Origin: Deltaproteobacteria bacterium
GTDB lineage: Bacteria > Desulfobacterota > Desulfobulbia > Desulfobulbales > Desulfocapsaceae
Assembly: GCA_026388715.1 (NCBI GenBank)
Contig: JAPLJF010000020.1
Span: 1 to 64,000, forward strand
Direction of reading: 5' to 3'
DNA: 64,000 nt
The notes beneath the pieces are model-generated. The model had not been told where the DNA came from. It made no database searches and saw only the letters and a list, made by a program, of their open reading frames with translations. Positions 23,250-33,458 of the stretch are shown here, piece after piece. Numbering within the stretch: position 1 is the stretch's first letter; each line of letters opens with the position of its first letter. The translations under genes and the position numbers were made by a program.

Positions 23250-24842
23250 ATGATAACACTCCTTGACTATGGCGCCGGCAATGTCCGCAGCGTCAGAAAT
23301 GCCATTACCCGGCTCGGCCATACTGTTCGTGACGTGCAGGATCCCCAGGACATCCTTTCCGCCGAAAAACTGATCTTTCCAGGGGTCGGCAGCTTCGGTT
23401 CAGTGATGCAACGTCTGCACAATGACGGCCTGGTGGAACCCCTTATTGAGCGGATCCGCCTCAACAAACCCTTTCTCGGCATCTGTGTCGCCCTGCAGGC
23501 CCTGTTTGAAGGCAGCGAAGAATCACCGGGCGTGGCCGGCCTCTCCATTCTGCCCGGCCAGGTCAAACGGTTCACCACCCGCGATCTCTCTGTGCCCCAG
23601 ATCGGTTGGAACGGAATTGTCCTCCATAAGGACTCTCCCATCCTCAAAGACTATCATGACCAGAAGCTCTATTTTGTCCACTCCTACCGGGCGTCAGTCG
23701 CTGATGTGGGGCCGGACTGGCTGCTGGCCACCACCGATTATGGTGAATCCTTTGTCAGTGGTGTGGAAAAGGGGAACGTCACGGCCTTTCAGTTTCATCC
23801 CGAGAAAAGCGGCGAGGCCGGACTGGGTATCCTGAAAAATTATCTGGAGTTGCAGGGGCGGGAGTCTATCACAGTTCGCCCTGTCCTGCCGGTTACATCT
23901 AAAAAGACACATATCGCCAAACGGATTATTGCCTGCCTGGATGTGCGCACCAACGATTCAGGCGATCTGGTGGTGACCAAGGGCGATCAGTACGACGTGC
24001 GCACCGAAGGCGAGGTCCGCAACCTGGGCAAACCGGTTGAACTCGCCCGCCGCTACTATGAAGAAGGCGCCGATGAAATTACCTTTCTCAACATCACCGG
24101 CTTCCGCGACTTTCCCATGCAGGATCAGCCCATGCTGGAGGTCCTGCGGCGGACCTCGGAGAACGTCTTTGTCCCGCTGACCATCGGCGGCGGCATCCGG
24201 GAGTTTACCGATGCCGACAGCAAGCACTATTCGGCGCTTGATGTGGCCGCCGAATATTTTCGTTCCGGGGCGGACAAGATCTCCATCGGCAGTGACGCCG
24301 TGTATGCGGTGGAGGAATTTCTGCAAACGGGTAAGAAAAGCGGCAAGAGTGCCATTGAGCAGATCTCTTTTGTTTATGGCGCCCAGGCCGTGGTGATCTC
24401 CGTTGATCCCCGGCGAGTCTATGTCCATGCCCCGGAAGATACCACCCACGCCACCATCCAGACTACAATCCCCGGACCGCAGGGAGAAAACTACTGCTGG
24501 TATCAGTGCACCGTCAAAGGCGGAAGGGAAGGACGCGATATCGATGCGGTACAATTGGCCAGCACGTGCGAGCTGCTGGGGGCAGGCGAGATCCTCCTCA
24601 ACTGCATTGACAGGGATGGAACCAACAGCGGTTTTGATCATGAACTGATCAGGCAGGTACGCGGAGCGGTATCCATTCCGGTGATCGCCTCATCAGGAGC
24701 CGGCTCGGCCCAGCATTTTGTCGATGTCTTCCAGAAAACCGATGTCGAGGCGGCGCTCGCGGCCGGCATATTCCATCGTCGGGAGGTCCCGGTCAGTGAG
24801 GTAAAAGAGGCCATGAGAAAAAATAACATCGAGACCCGGTGA
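23250..24842 (+). CDS. hisHF: Bifunctional imidazole glycerol-phosphate synthase HisHF (eukaryote type)
   Basis: The 530-residue fusion makes IGP and AICAR in histidine synthesis. The glutaminase half (1-205) has the nucleophile C79 in GICVALQALFEGS and the H183/E185 pair in FQFHPEKSG. The cyclase half (about 224-525) has D231 in CLDVRTND and VISVDPRRVYV. The order, the linker, and cyclase segments such as YFRSGADKISIGSDAV, YCWYQCTVKGGREGRD and LNCIDRDGTNSG follow the fused HIS7 proteins of fungi and plants, not the separate bacterial HisH and HisF. No other his genes lie nearby. Confidence 0.93.
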   Translation: MITLLDYGAGNVRSVRNAITRLGHTVRDVQDPQDILSAEKLIFPGVGSFGSVMQRLHNDGLVEPLIERIRLNKPFLGICVALQALFEGSEESPGVAGLSILPGQVKRFTTRDLSVPQIGWNGIVLHKDSPILKDYHDQKLYFVHSYRASVADVGPDWLLATTDYGESFVSGVEKGNVTAFQFHPEKSGEAGLGILKNYLELQGRESITVRPVLPVTSKKTHIAKRIIACLDVRTNDSGDLVVTKGDQYDVRTEGEVRNLGKPVELARRYYEEGADEITFLNITGFRDFPMQDQPMLEVLRRTSENVFVPLTIGGGIREFTDADSKHYSALDVAAEYFRSGADKISIGSDAVYAVEEFLQTGKKSGKSAIEQISFVYGAQAVVISVDPRRVYVHAPEDTTHATIQTTIPGPQGENYCWYQCTVKGGREGRDIDAVQLASTCELLGAGEILLNCIDRDGTNSGFDHELIRQVRGAVSIPVIASSGAGSAQHFVDVFQKTDVEAALAAGIFHRREVPVSEVKEAMRKNNIETR

Positions 24843-24857
24843 CCAAGTCAAGGACAC

Positions 24858-25721
24858 TCAACTCAGGTTATCGTAACCAGTGCTGGAAACCACCCTGTTA
24901 CGGCCTTGGTGCTTTGCCTGATACAGGGCCTGATCGGCACGTTCCACCACCCCGCGGGCAGTATCCAATTCATCAGAAAACCGATACCCGGCCACCCCGA
25001 TGCTGACGGTGATATAGATGGCAGGACGGTACTTCTTTTGATCCGGCTCTACCAGCATCGTCTCTTTAACTTTCTGCCGTACCCGCTGGGCCAGTTCAAC
25101 CGCATTCGCCACTTGGGTATTTGGCAGGATCACCAGGATTTCCTCCCCTCCATAACGGATCACAACATCCAGTTCACGCACGGAATCGACAATCACAGTT
25201 GCAAGTTTTTTCAAGACCATGTCACCAATCTGGTGACCGTAGGTATCATTGATCTTCTTGAAGAAATCAATATCAAGAAGAAAAACGGAGAATGGCAGTT
25301 CATATCTCCTAGCCCGCTGGAACTCTTCCAAAAGCCTACGATCGAGATATCGACGATTGTAAATCCCCATTAACGGATCAGTGATAGTCTCCCGCTCAAG
25401 GAGAAAAATCCGCCGCAGATCAATGGCCGTTTCCAAAGAAAGCGAGCAGACCATAAAGACAAAGATGGCTCCGCCCAGAAATATCCCGGGGACAACAAGA
25501 TCGGCAAGGGAATGGATTGTGCCAGGGCTATGTAGTAAGGAATAGCGAATATAGCCTGCAAGAAATATAAAGATAAAAATGGACAGAATCTTCCACCGGG
25601 CCCGGACTTTTCCCGCAGGCAACTGCTGAATAATTGCCCTGACCGGGACAAGGGACATGCCCAGAAGGATTATGCCCACAATTATCAACCCGATTTCAAT
25701 CCAAAAAAGATTATTCTGCAT
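24858..25721 (-). CDS. Membrane-bound diguanylate cyclase
   Basis: The 287-residue protein has three hydrophobic segments (about 6-28, 46-64 and 75-95), a short linker, then a GGDEF domain (about 118-280). The domain contains DPLMGIYNRRYLDRRL, the catalytic RYGGEEILVILP and SIGVAGYR. The variant GGEEI is an active form of the signature, so it probably makes cyclic di-GMP in response to a membrane signal. No inhibitory RxxD site was evident five residues before the motif. It converges with hisHF (15-base gap). Confidence 0.88.
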   Translation of the reverse strand: MQNNLFWIEIGLIIVGIILLGMSLVPVRAIIQQLPAGKVRARWKILSIFIFIFLAGYIRYSLLHSPGTIHSLADLVVPGIFLGGAIFVFMVCSLSLETAIDLRRIFLLERETITDPLMGIYNRRYLDRRLLEEFQRARRYELPFSVFLLDIDFFKKINDTYGHQIGDMVLKKLATVIVDSVRELDVVIRYGGEEILVILPNTQVANAVELAQRVRQKVKETMLVEPDQKKYRPAIYITVSIGVAGYRFSDELDTARGVVERADQALYQAKHQGRNRVVSSTGYDNLS

Positions 25722-25867
25722 CTGCTTTTTTGCCCTCTTGAAAATTTAACCTATTCACCCTTTTTCCACCCTGGATCATATCCATGATAATAAACATTAG
25801 GGGTTTAGGAAGCAAAAAGCATAAAAAATGTGCCAAGTTTCTAATCACTCCGTCCCATTTTTTACAG

Positions 25868-28489
25868 TTACAACAGGCTTTTCTGAACCAATTCATGCAC
25901 ACCAGCTGACAGCCCCTGTTGCCCGGCAATCCTGGCCATCTGTTCCCGCATCAACTGCTGCCTTTTTGTATCATAGCGTTTCCAGCTTGTAAAGGGAGCC
26001 ATTAATCTGGAGGCAATCTGCGGATTAATGGGATCAAGGGTGAGAATCTGCGCGGCCAGAAAGGAATACCCGGAGCCGGATGCTGCATGAAAACGCACAT
26101 GATTACCCGTACCGAAAGCGCCAATCAGGGCCCGCACCTTATTGGGATTATTGAGGGAAAAGGCAGGATGCGTCAGCAGATATTTCACGGTCTCCAGGGT
26201 ATCCTCAAGACTTGAGGTGGCCTGCAGGGTCAGCCACTTATCAACCACCAGGGGCTCACCCTGCCACTGCCGGTAAAAATCATCCAAGGCCCTCTGCCGC
26301 TCTGGCACCGGACAGTTGGCAAGGGCACCCAGGGCGGCCATCACATCGGTCATATTGGCCTTTTGCTCATACTGTTTCACCGCCAGACCCAGATGATCTG
26401 CGGGCAAGGGATCCATCGCCAAAAGAGAGGAAAGACATATGTTTTTCAGGCTTCTGCGGCCCATGGCCTCGGGAGTCAAGGCATAGATGCCGACCTCCCT
26501 GTTCTCTTCATAGACCTGATGAAGATCCTGGCTGAGTTGCCGGGCCAGTTCACTCCTGACAAACTGCCGGGCCAGATACAGATTATCCGGATCAACAACC
26601 TCCATCTGCAACGCCAGGGTGGTTTCAGCCGGCAGGGTCAGGGCCTGAGCCAGTAAGGCCTTGTCACCGTCCCGTTGCTGCAGATTCAAGCGCAGGGCCT
26701 CGACAAACAAGGGATCAAGGACAGGAGTGCCACCCTGCTGCAAGGTGTTGACGCATTCGAGAATAATAGATTCACTGAGCCGGTTAGCGGCATCCCAGCG
26801 ATTGAACAGATCGCGGTCATGGGCCATGAGAAATGCCAGCTCTTCCCGCCCCTGAAACGGCTCCACCTTGACCGGGGCCGAGAAACCGCGCAGGAAGGAG
26901 AGCACCGGCCTTTCGGCAAGACCTGAAAAGCTGAAGGACTGTTGTTCCTCCCGCAACTGTAGCAGGGTTTCCGGCACCTCCATGTCGTTACCCCGGCCAT
27001 CAAGGAGACCAATACTGACGGGGAGATGAAAAGGTTGTTTCACCTCCTGCCCTGGTGTTGGTCCACAGCTCTGCTGAACCGTCAGGGTGTACATTCCATC
27101 TTCCCCATCCCAGGATTCAGAGACACGCAGAACCGGGGTTCCAGCCTGGCTGTACCAGCGCTTGAACTGTTCCAGAGCAACCCCGGAGGCATCACTCATG
27201 GCCGCCACAAAATCATCACAGGTCACGGCCTGGCCGTCGTGTCTGTCAAAATAGAGATCCATACCACGGCGGAACCCTTGCGCGCCAAGCAGGGTGTGCA
27301 TCATGCGGATCACCTCCGCCCCTTTGTTATAGACCGTAACCGTATAAAAATTATTGATCTCCACATAGGAATCGGGCCGCACCGGATGGGCCATGGGGCC
27401 GCTGTCCTCCTTGAACTGAAAGGTGCGCAAGACCCGGACATCGCCAATACGCTGTACGGGGCGCGAGTTCATATCCGCCGAAAACTGCTGATCCCTGAAC
27501 ACGGTGAGCCCCTCCTTCAGACTGAGCTGAAACCAGTCCCGGCAGGTGACCCGGTTTCCCGTCCAGTTATGGAAATACTCATGGGCAATGACCCCTTCAA
27601 CACCCAGATAATCCTGATCGGTCGCCGTTTCCGGACTGGCAAGGACATACTTGGAATTAAAGATATTCAGGCCCTTGTTTTCCATGGCCCCCATATTGAA
27701 ATCATCAACGGCCACGATCATGTACCGGTCGAGATCATACTCCAGACCAAAGACTTCCTCATCCCAGCGCATGGCCTTGTGCAGGGACTGCATGGCGTGA
27801 CTGCATTTCTCCTGGTTCCGGGCCTCGACATAGATCTGCAGGAGAACAGTCCGTCCTGATCTGGTGACAAAAATATCCTCAAGACAGACCAGAACTCCTG
27901 CCACCAGGGCAAAGAGATAGCAGGGTTTAGGAAAAGGGTCCTGCCACACCGCGTAATGTCTGCCACTATCCAAACTGCCCTTCTCTACCAGATTGCCGTT
28001 GGAAAGCAGGACCGGGCAGGTTCGCGCGTCCGCCTCAATCCGGGTGATGAACCTGGCCATCACATCGGGCCGATCCTGGTAATAGGTGATTTTACGAAAC
28101 CCTTCCGCCTCGCACTGGGTGCAGTAGTTGCCGCTGGAACGGTACAACCCGTGGAGCTCGGTATTGCGATCCGGGAAGATGCGGGTCGTGATCTCCAGGA
28201 CAAAGGTATCCGGGACGGAATGGAGAGTAAGCCCGGTATCCGTCAGCACATACTCATGGGCCGCAAGCGGTCTGGAATCAAGAGTGATGGCCACAAGCTC
28301 CAGCTCCTGACCATTCAGAAGCAGAGGTCTCTCTCCCTCAGCCTGCTCAGGGTTGCGCCTGAAATGAGATCTGGCCGTGACCACGGTATCATCCGGGTAC
28401 AGTTGAAAGGTGATTTCAATTTCATCGGTGAGATAGCTGGGTGCGGTATAATCCTGCCGGTACAAAGTCGGCGGTGTCTGCTGGGTCAT
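25868..28489 (-). CDS. pepN: Aminopeptidase N
   Basis: The 873-residue M1-family zinc peptidase has GAMEN near residue 262, the zinc motif HEYFHNW near 297, and the downstream ligand Glu in LKEGLTVFRDQQFSAD. The C-terminal helical domain (about 550-873) matches the E. coli type PepN. It removes N-terminal residues from peptides in the cytoplasm. There is no signal peptide. It is transcribed alone; repeat copy e lies upstream of its start. Confidence 0.95.
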   Translation of the reverse strand: MTQQTPPTLYRQDYTAPSYLTDEIEITFQLYPDDTVVTARSHFRRNPEQAEGERPLLLNGQELELVAITLDSRPLAAHEYVLTDTGLTLHSVPDTFVLEITTRIFPDRNTELHGLYRSSGNYCTQCEAEGFRKITYYQDRPDVMARFITRIEADARTCPVLLSNGNLVEKGSLDSGRHYAVWQDPFPKPCYLFALVAGVLVCLEDIFVTRSGRTVLLQIYVEARNQEKCSHAMQSLHKAMRWDEEVFGLEYDLDRYMIVAVDDFNMGAMENKGLNIFNSKYVLASPETATDQDYLGVEGVIAHEYFHNWTGNRVTCRDWFQLSLKEGLTVFRDQQFSADMNSRPVQRIGDVRVLRTFQFKEDSGPMAHPVRPDSYVEINNFYTVTVYNKGAEVIRMMHTLLGAQGFRRGMDLYFDRHDGQAVTCDDFVAAMSDASGVALEQFKRWYSQAGTPVLRVSESWDGEDGMYTLTVQQSCGPTPGQEVKQPFHLPVSIGLLDGRGNDMEVPETLLQLREEQQSFSFSGLAERPVLSFLRGFSAPVKVEPFQGREELAFLMAHDRDLFNRWDAANRLSESIILECVNTLQQGGTPVLDPLFVEALRLNLQQRDGDKALLAQALTLPAETTLALQMEVVDPDNLYLARQFVRSELARQLSQDLHQVYEENREVGIYALTPEAMGRRSLKNICLSSLLAMDPLPADHLGLAVKQYEQKANMTDVMAALGALANCPVPERQRALDDFYRQWQGEPLVVDKWLTLQATSSLEDTLETVKYLLTHPAFSLNNPNKVRALIGAFGTGNHVRFHAASGSGYSFLAAQILTLDPINPQIASRLMAPFTSWKRYDTKRQQLMREQMARIAGQQGLSAGVHELVQKSLL

Positions 28490-28559
28490 TGGTTCCTCTT
28501 ATTTTTTATGCTGTGCCAATCATCAAGCATCCGAACCTTGGCGGTTGACAGCCATTTTA

Positions 28560-28700
28560 GAAGCCGTTATAAAAAGAGCAAAGCTTTTCTTGTTCTTTTT
28601 ATTTACGGATTCTTATGCCGCTTCAAATAAACAGCCAATCTGTTCCGGCTGGTTATTTGAGTAGCGCCTGGCAAATGATATATTATTTTTTACAACGGCT
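28560..28700. repeat. Dispersed palindromic repeat, copy e (double hairpin)
   Basis: Hairpin 1: 28569-28581 pairs with 28590-28602 (13 bp with one G-T). Hairpin 2: 28624-28636 pairs with 28647-28659 (12 of 13). The boxes AGCCGTT, TTATGCCGC and GCGCCTGGCAAATGATA between and beyond the stems match copies f, a and d. It fills the divergent gap between pepN and dapL. Confidence 0.75.
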
Positions 28701-28757
28701 CAGCGCTTCATTTGAGTAATTTCATCTACCATAACAAATTTAAGGGAAATTGTCCCC

Positions 28758-29981
28758 ATGATCACCATCAACGAAAATTATCTCAAGCTCCAGGCCTCAT
28801 ATCTGTTTTCCAATATCGCCAAACGAGTGACCGCCTTTCAGCAGGCCCATCCTGAAAAAGATATTATCCGGCTGGGGATCGGCGATGTGACCCGCGCCCT
28901 GCCGGCGGCCTGCATTGCGGCCTTTCACAAGGCCGTGGATGAGATGGGGACTGATGCCAGCTTCCGTGGCTATGGTCCGGAACAGGGCTATGGGTTCCTG
29001 CGTGAGGCCATTGCCAAAAATGATTTCCAGGCCCGGGGCGCGGAGATAACCGCTGACGAGATCTTTATCAGTGACGGGGCCAAATGCGATACCGGCAATA
29101 TTCAGGAGCTCTTCACCCAGGATATCAAGGTAGCCATCCCCGACCCGGTGTATCCGGTCTATCTGGATACCAATGTCATGGCCGGCCGCACCGGCGACTT
29201 CGTGGACGGCAGGTATGAGGGCCTGGTCTATCTCGACTCCACCAAGGCAAACAATTTTGTGCCGGCCCTGCCCTCTGAAGACGTGGACCTGATCTATCTC
29301 TGCTTTCCAAATAATCCCACGGGATCAACCATTACCAAGGAAGAGTTAAGCCTATGGGTGAAGTACGCCCATGAGAAAAAGGCCCTGATCCTCTTTGACG
29401 CCGCCTATGAGGCCTTCATCCGCGACGAGTCCCTGCCCCATTCCATCTACGAGATTGAAGGGGCCAGGGAAGTGGCCATTGAGTTCCGCTCGTTTTCCAA
29501 GAGCGCGGGTTTCACCGGTACCCGCTGCGCCTACACCGTGGTGCCTAAAGAGTGCGCCGCCTTTGATTCCCATGGCAACCGTCAGTTGATCCACCCCCTG
29601 TGGAACCGTCGCCACTGCACCAAGTTCAACGGCGTCTCCTATCCGGTGCAACGCGCCGCCGAGGCCGTCTACAGCGAGGAAGGGCAGGCCCAGACCAGGG
29701 AGCTGGTCGCCTCTTACATGCGCAATGCCGATCTGATCCGGCAGGAGATGGCAACTCTTGGCTATGACTTTGTGGGGGGCGAGAATGCGCCCTACATCTG
29801 GATAGATGCCAAGGGCGACTCCTGGGAGTTTTTTGACATGCTGCTGAACAAGACGGGCGTGGTCTGCACCCCCGGCGCCGGATTCGGCAAATGCGGCGAG
29901 GGGTATATCCGTCTCTCCGCCTTCAATTCCCAGGCCAATGTCGAAAAGGCCATGGCCCGTATCCGGGAAACATTGAAGTAA
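28758..29981 (+). CDS. dapL: LL-diaminopimelate aminotransferase DapL
   Basis: The 407-residue PLP enzyme converts tetrahydrodipicolinate directly to LL-diaminopimelate, a one-step lysine/peptidoglycan route found in plants, chlamydiae and many anaerobes. Signatures are the start [48 protein letters not shown] and the PLP lysine in [12 protein letters not shown] near residue 249. Length is typical. It reads as a single transcription unit preceded by repeat copy e. Confidence 0.95.
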   Translation: MITINENYLKLQASYLFSNIAKRVTAFQQAHPEKDIIRLGIGDVTRALPAACIAAFHKAVDEMGTDASFRGYGPEQGYGFLREAIAKNDFQARGAEITADEIFISDGAKCDTGNIQELFTQDIKVAIPDPVYPVYLDTNVMAGRTGDFVDGRYEGLVYLDSTKANNFVPALPSEDVDLIYLCFPNNPTGSTITKEELSLWVKYAHEKKALILFDAAYEAFIRDESLPHSIYEIEGAREVAIEFRSFSKSAGFTGTRCAYTVVPKECAAFDSHGNRQLIHPLWNRRHCTKFNGVSYPVQRAAEAVYSEEGQAQTRELVASYMRNADLIRQEMATLGYDFVGGENAPYIWIDAKGDSWEFFDMLLNKTGVVCTPGAGFGKCGEGYIRLSAFNSQANVEKAMARIRETLK

Positions 29982-30014
29982 TGAGTCAGGTGGATAGCCT
30001 GTTAAACTAAACAC

Positions 30015-30956
30015 CTACAAGCTATTCACCCGACTCAGCACAGCCGGTTGGAATGTGACCTGTTCCTCTTTTCCCGGCAGCTCGGTGACAACGGTTGCCC
30101 CATGCTGCTGCAGCCATTGCACTACGCCGCGCACCAGCCGCTCAGGGGCAGAGGCCCCGGCAGTCACACCCACGCTTGCATGTCCCTCCAGCCACTCGGG
30201 ATGGATATCGGTCTCATCATCAATCAGATATCCTGTCATGCCGGCCCTGACGCCGACCTCCCGCAACCTGTTGGAGTTGGAACTGGTTTTCGAGCCAACC
30301 ACCAGGAGGATATCCGTCTTCTGCGCCAATTCCTTCACCACGTTCTGGCGGTTCTGGGTGGCATAACAAACGTTTGAACGTGGCCCCCTGATGGCCGGAA
30401 AACGCTGTTCCAGCTTTGCTCTGATCCCGGCAATATCGCTCTGACTGAGGGTGGTCTGGGTGACATAGGCAACACGCTCCGGATCAACAACCTGCACCTT
30501 CTCCGCCTCTTCCTCAGTAGCAATGACATGCACCCGGCCCACAACGCGGCCGGCAGCACCCTCCACCTCCGGATGCCGGTGATGGCCGATAATCAGGACC
30601 TCACAGCCATCGGCATGATATTTTTCCACCATCCGGTGGACACTGCTCACCAGAGGACAGGTGGCATCAATAGTCCGCAGCCCAAGGATCTGCGCCTGTT
30701 CCTGAACGGCCACCGAGACCCCATGGGCGCTGAAGATACAGACCGCCCCCCGCGGGATATCGGCAAGTTCCACCATAAAAACAACGCCTAATTTCTCCAG
30801 TTCCTGGACGACATGCTTGTTATGCACGATCTCATGGAGCACATAAATCGGCGGCCCATACTGTTCAAGGGCCAGTCGCACCGTGGCAATGGCCCGCACC
30901 ACACCGGCACAGAAACCTCGGGGGTTGGCCAGGATAATCTCTTTCAGCATACTCAT
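30015..30956 (-). CDS. ispH: 4-hydroxy-3-methylbut-2-enyl diphosphate reductase IspH
   Basis: The roughly 313-residue iron-sulfur enzyme performs the last step of the MEP isoprenoid pathway, giving IPP and DMAPP. The three cluster cysteines lie in NPRGFCAGV, DATCPLVSSVH and NVCYATQNRQ, and the family E/H residues lie in EIVHNKHVV. Possible starts are TTG 30962, ATG 30956 and ATG 30950; none has a clear ribosome site. dxs and ispA of the same pathway lie 27 kb away. Confidence 0.94.
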   Translation of the reverse strand: MSMLKEIILANPRGFCAGVVRAIATVRLALEQYGPPIYVLHEIVHNKHVVQELEKLGVVFMVELADIPRGAVCIFSAHGVSVAVQEQAQILGLRTIDATCPLVSSVHRMVEKYHADGCEVLIIGHHRHPEVEGAAGRVVGRVHVIATEEEAEKVQVVDPERVAYVTQTTLSQSDIAGIRAKLEQRFPAIRGPRSNVCYATQNRQNVVKELAQKTDILLVVGSKTSSNSNRLREVGVRAGMTGYLIDDETDIHPEWLEGHASVGVTAGASAPERLVRGVVQWLQQHGATVVTELPGKEEQVTFQPAVLSRVNSL

Positions 30957-31154
30957 CGGCAAGGTGAAAAGGGGGAATTGACAGTTAACAATAAAAAATC
31001 ACAAAATGAACGTAACAGATGGGTGAGAGAGCTTGCATCACTTTTTACAGGTGATATGTCTTTTTTCTTATTTCCAAGCTCTTCTTTTTCTGGTTAGCTA
31101 TGAAGATAAAGACTCAATACTCACCATTCAACTTTAACCTATTAACTTACTCCC

Positions 31155-32342
31155 ATGACTCACTCACAATCGTTCACCGTTACCCAGCCCACCCGCATCC
31201 AGTTTGGCGTTGGCAGCATCAGCAATCTGGGCAGGACTGTTCAGGATTTCAAGGGCAACAATGTTTTTCTGGTCGTTGACCCAGGTCTGGTCAAGGCCGG
31301 GATTGTCAGCCAGATAACCGCCCCCCTGGAGGCCGCCGCCATCCCCTATACCCTCTATGACCACGTCGATCCCGAACCGGGACTGAAGCTTGCCGACAAA
31401 GGATATAAACTGGCAAAGGCCAAAGGCTGCGACTGCGTGATCGGCGCGGGCGGCGGTTCAGCCATGGATGTGGCCAAGGCCGTGGCCATCCTGCTGACCA
31501 ATGGCGGCAAGGCTGCTGACTACCTTGGCCTGGACAAGATCGCCAAAGCCGGGGCGCCCAAGATCATGGTCCCCACCTCCGCCGGCACCGGCGCCGAGGT
31601 GACATTCACCGCCGTGTTCATCAATGAAAAGACAGGTTCCAAAGGTGGCATGAATGGCGCCCCGCTCTATCCCGAGGCTGCCATCCTGGATCCGGCGCTG
31701 ACCCTCAGCCTGCCGCCCCGCGTCACCGCCTATACCGGCATTGACGCCCTGACCCACGCCCTTGAGGCCTACACCTCCACTCAGGCTCATATCATCTCCG
31801 AAATGTATTCGCTGGAGGCCATTGACCTGATCAGCCGCAATCTCCCGAAGGTCTTTGCCAACGGCACTAATCTGGAAGCACGGTCTGCCATGCTCATGGG
31901 CAGCCTTTTAGGCGGCAAGGCCCTGGCTACCGCCGGCGTCGGTCTGGTTCACGCCATGGCCTATCCCATGGGCGGCATGTTCGGCATCGCCCACGGTCTT
32001 GCCAACGCAGTGCTGCTGCCCTACGTGATTGAATACAATCTCATTGGCAACCTGGAAAAATTCGCCATCCTGGCCTCAGTCCTCGGCAAAAAAACAGACG
32101 GCCTGACCACCAGAGAAGCGGCAGAACGATGCGTGGAGGCCCTGTTTGAATTAACCGCCGATGTGGGCATCCCGGCAACCCTGCAGGATCTCGACATCCC
32201 AGCCGACCAGATTCCCGAGATGGCCCGGATTGCCCTGACCGTGACCCGTCCCGTTGAAAACAACCCCCGGCAACCAACCCTGGACGATGTCATCAATATC
32301 TACCAGATGGCCTATGACGGCAACAGCTCTATCTTTTATTAA
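31155..32342 (+). CDS. Iron-containing alcohol dehydrogenase
   Basis: The 395-residue group III (Fe-dependent) alcohol dehydrogenase has the NAD-binding GAGGGSAMDVAKA and PTSAGTGAEVT. The metal ligands lie in TGIDALTHALEAY, GLVHAMAYPMG and GIAHGLANAVLLP. It interconverts alcohols and aldehydes; close family members include ethanol, 1,3-propanediol and butanol dehydrogenases, so the substrate is not fixed by sequence. A very strong terminator follows, and no functional neighbour is apparent. Confidence 0.92.
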   Translation: MTHSQSFTVTQPTRIQFGVGSISNLGRTVQDFKGNNVFLVVDPGLVKAGIVSQITAPLEAAAIPYTLYDHVDPEPGLKLADKGYKLAKAKGCDCVIGAGGGSAMDVAKAVAILLTNGGKAADYLGLDKIAKAGAPKIMVPTSAGTGAEVTFTAVFINEKTGSKGGMNGAPLYPEAAILDPALTLSLPPRVTAYTGIDALTHALEAYTSTQAHIISEMYSLEAIDLISRNLPKVFANGTNLEARSAMLMGSLLGGKALATAGVGLVHAMAYPMGGMFGIAHGLANAVLLPYVIEYNLIGNLEKFAILASVLGKKTDGLTTREAAERCVEALFELTADVGIPATLQDLDIPADQIPEMARIALTVTRPVENNPRQPTLDDVINIYQMAYDGNSSIFY

Positions 32343-32361
32343 TGATTTTTCTGTAAACCAC

Positions 32362-32413
32362 AAAAGCAACCGGGCGGATTATCAAGTCATCGATAATCCG
32401 CCCGGTTGCTTTT
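32362..32413. terminator. Bidirectional intrinsic terminator between the Fe-ADH gene and galE
   Basis: AAAAGCAACCGGGCGGATTATC pairs perfectly over 22 bp with its complement across an eight-base loop. A-runs and T-runs at the ends suit termination in both directions. It separates the convergent alcohol dehydrogenase and galE genes. Confidence 0.9.
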
Positions 32414-32454
32414 GTACACTTACCTTGACGACAAGATTATCACCACATCTGGCA

Positions 32455-33432
32455 TCAAAACCGCTGATTTTGATGCCAATGCCAGGCCGTGGCAATGATA
32501 TCATCGATCTTTGTATATTTGGGCTGCCAGACAAGCTTTTCCATGGCCCGCGCACTGTCTGCCACCAGCGTCGCCGGATCGCCGGATCTTGGCGGCGCAT
32601 AGGTAAAGGCAATCTTTCTGCCGGTTACCTGTTCAGCGGAATGAATTATCTCCAGCACCGAGAAACCATTGCCATTGCCCAGGTTAAAGCCATGGGCGCC
32701 ATCATTTTCCTCTAAAAAAGAGAGCGCCAGCAGATGGGCTTCACAGAGATCATTGATATGAATATAATCCCGGACACAGGTACCATCCGTGGTATTGTAT
32801 TCCCGACCAAAGACCTTGAGCGCCCTCTGTTCTAACAACAAAGAACAGAGCACATTGGGCAGAAGGTGTGTCTCCGGTTGGTGTGATTCGCCGATCTCGC
32901 CGCCGGGATCGGCACCGGCAGCATTAAAATACCTGAGACTGACAGATCTGAGCCCATATGCAGTATGGTAGTCACGCAGGATATGCTCCACCATGAGCTT
33001 GGTCTCCCCGTAGGGGTTAATGGGCGCCTGGGGATGGGATTCGTTAATCTTTTCCTGGAGTGGGTTCCCAAAAATGGAGGCTGACGAGGAAAAGATGAAT
33101 TGGGATACCCCATGATCGCGCATCGCATCCAGCAGGTTTAGGGTGCCAACCACATTATTCGCATAATAGAGGGCCGGGTTCAGAACCGACTCACCGACCA
33201 GCGATTTGGCAGAAAAATGCATGACCGCATCAAAATGCTGCCGGGAGAAAAGAGCGGCCAGATCCTCAGGGTGCAGCAGATCGCCCTGAACCAACTCAAC
33301 CCCACAAAATACTGCCTCTTTATGACCGGTGCTCAGGTTATCAAAAACAGTAACCTGATGCCCCTGCCCCGCCAGCATTTTAACCATATGAGAACCAATA
33401 TATCCAGCCCCCCCACAAATCAGAATATTCAT
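32455..33432 (-). CDS. galE: UDP-glucose 4-epimerase
   Basis: The 325-residue extended SDR enzyme interconverts UDP-glucose and UDP-galactose. It has the NAD motif GGAGYIGSH at the N-terminus and the SSSASIFG serine region. The catalytic YxxxK lies in NPYGETKLMVEHIL, and NLGNGNGFSVLE near the C-terminus is typical of GalE. With ugd upstream on the same strand it supplies nucleotide sugars for surface polysaccharide. Repeat copy f separates the two genes. Confidence 0.93.
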   Translation of the reverse strand: MNILICGGAGYIGSHMVKMLAGQGHQVTVFDNLSTGHKEAVFCGVELVQGDLLHPEDLAALFSRQHFDAVMHFSAKSLVGESVLNPALYYANNVVGTLNLLDAMRDHGVSQFIFSSSASIFGNPLQEKINESHPQAPINPYGETKLMVEHILRDYHTAYGLRSVSLRYFNAAGADPGGEIGESHQPETHLLPNVLCSLLLEQRALKVFGREYNTTDGTCVRDYIHINDLCEAHLLALSFLEENDGAHGFNLGNGNGFSVLEIIHSAEQVTGRKIAFTYAPPRSGDPATLVADSARAMEKLVWQPKYTKIDDIIATAWHWHQNQRF

Positions 33433-33458
33433 GTATCCACAACAGTTGAAAAATTATT

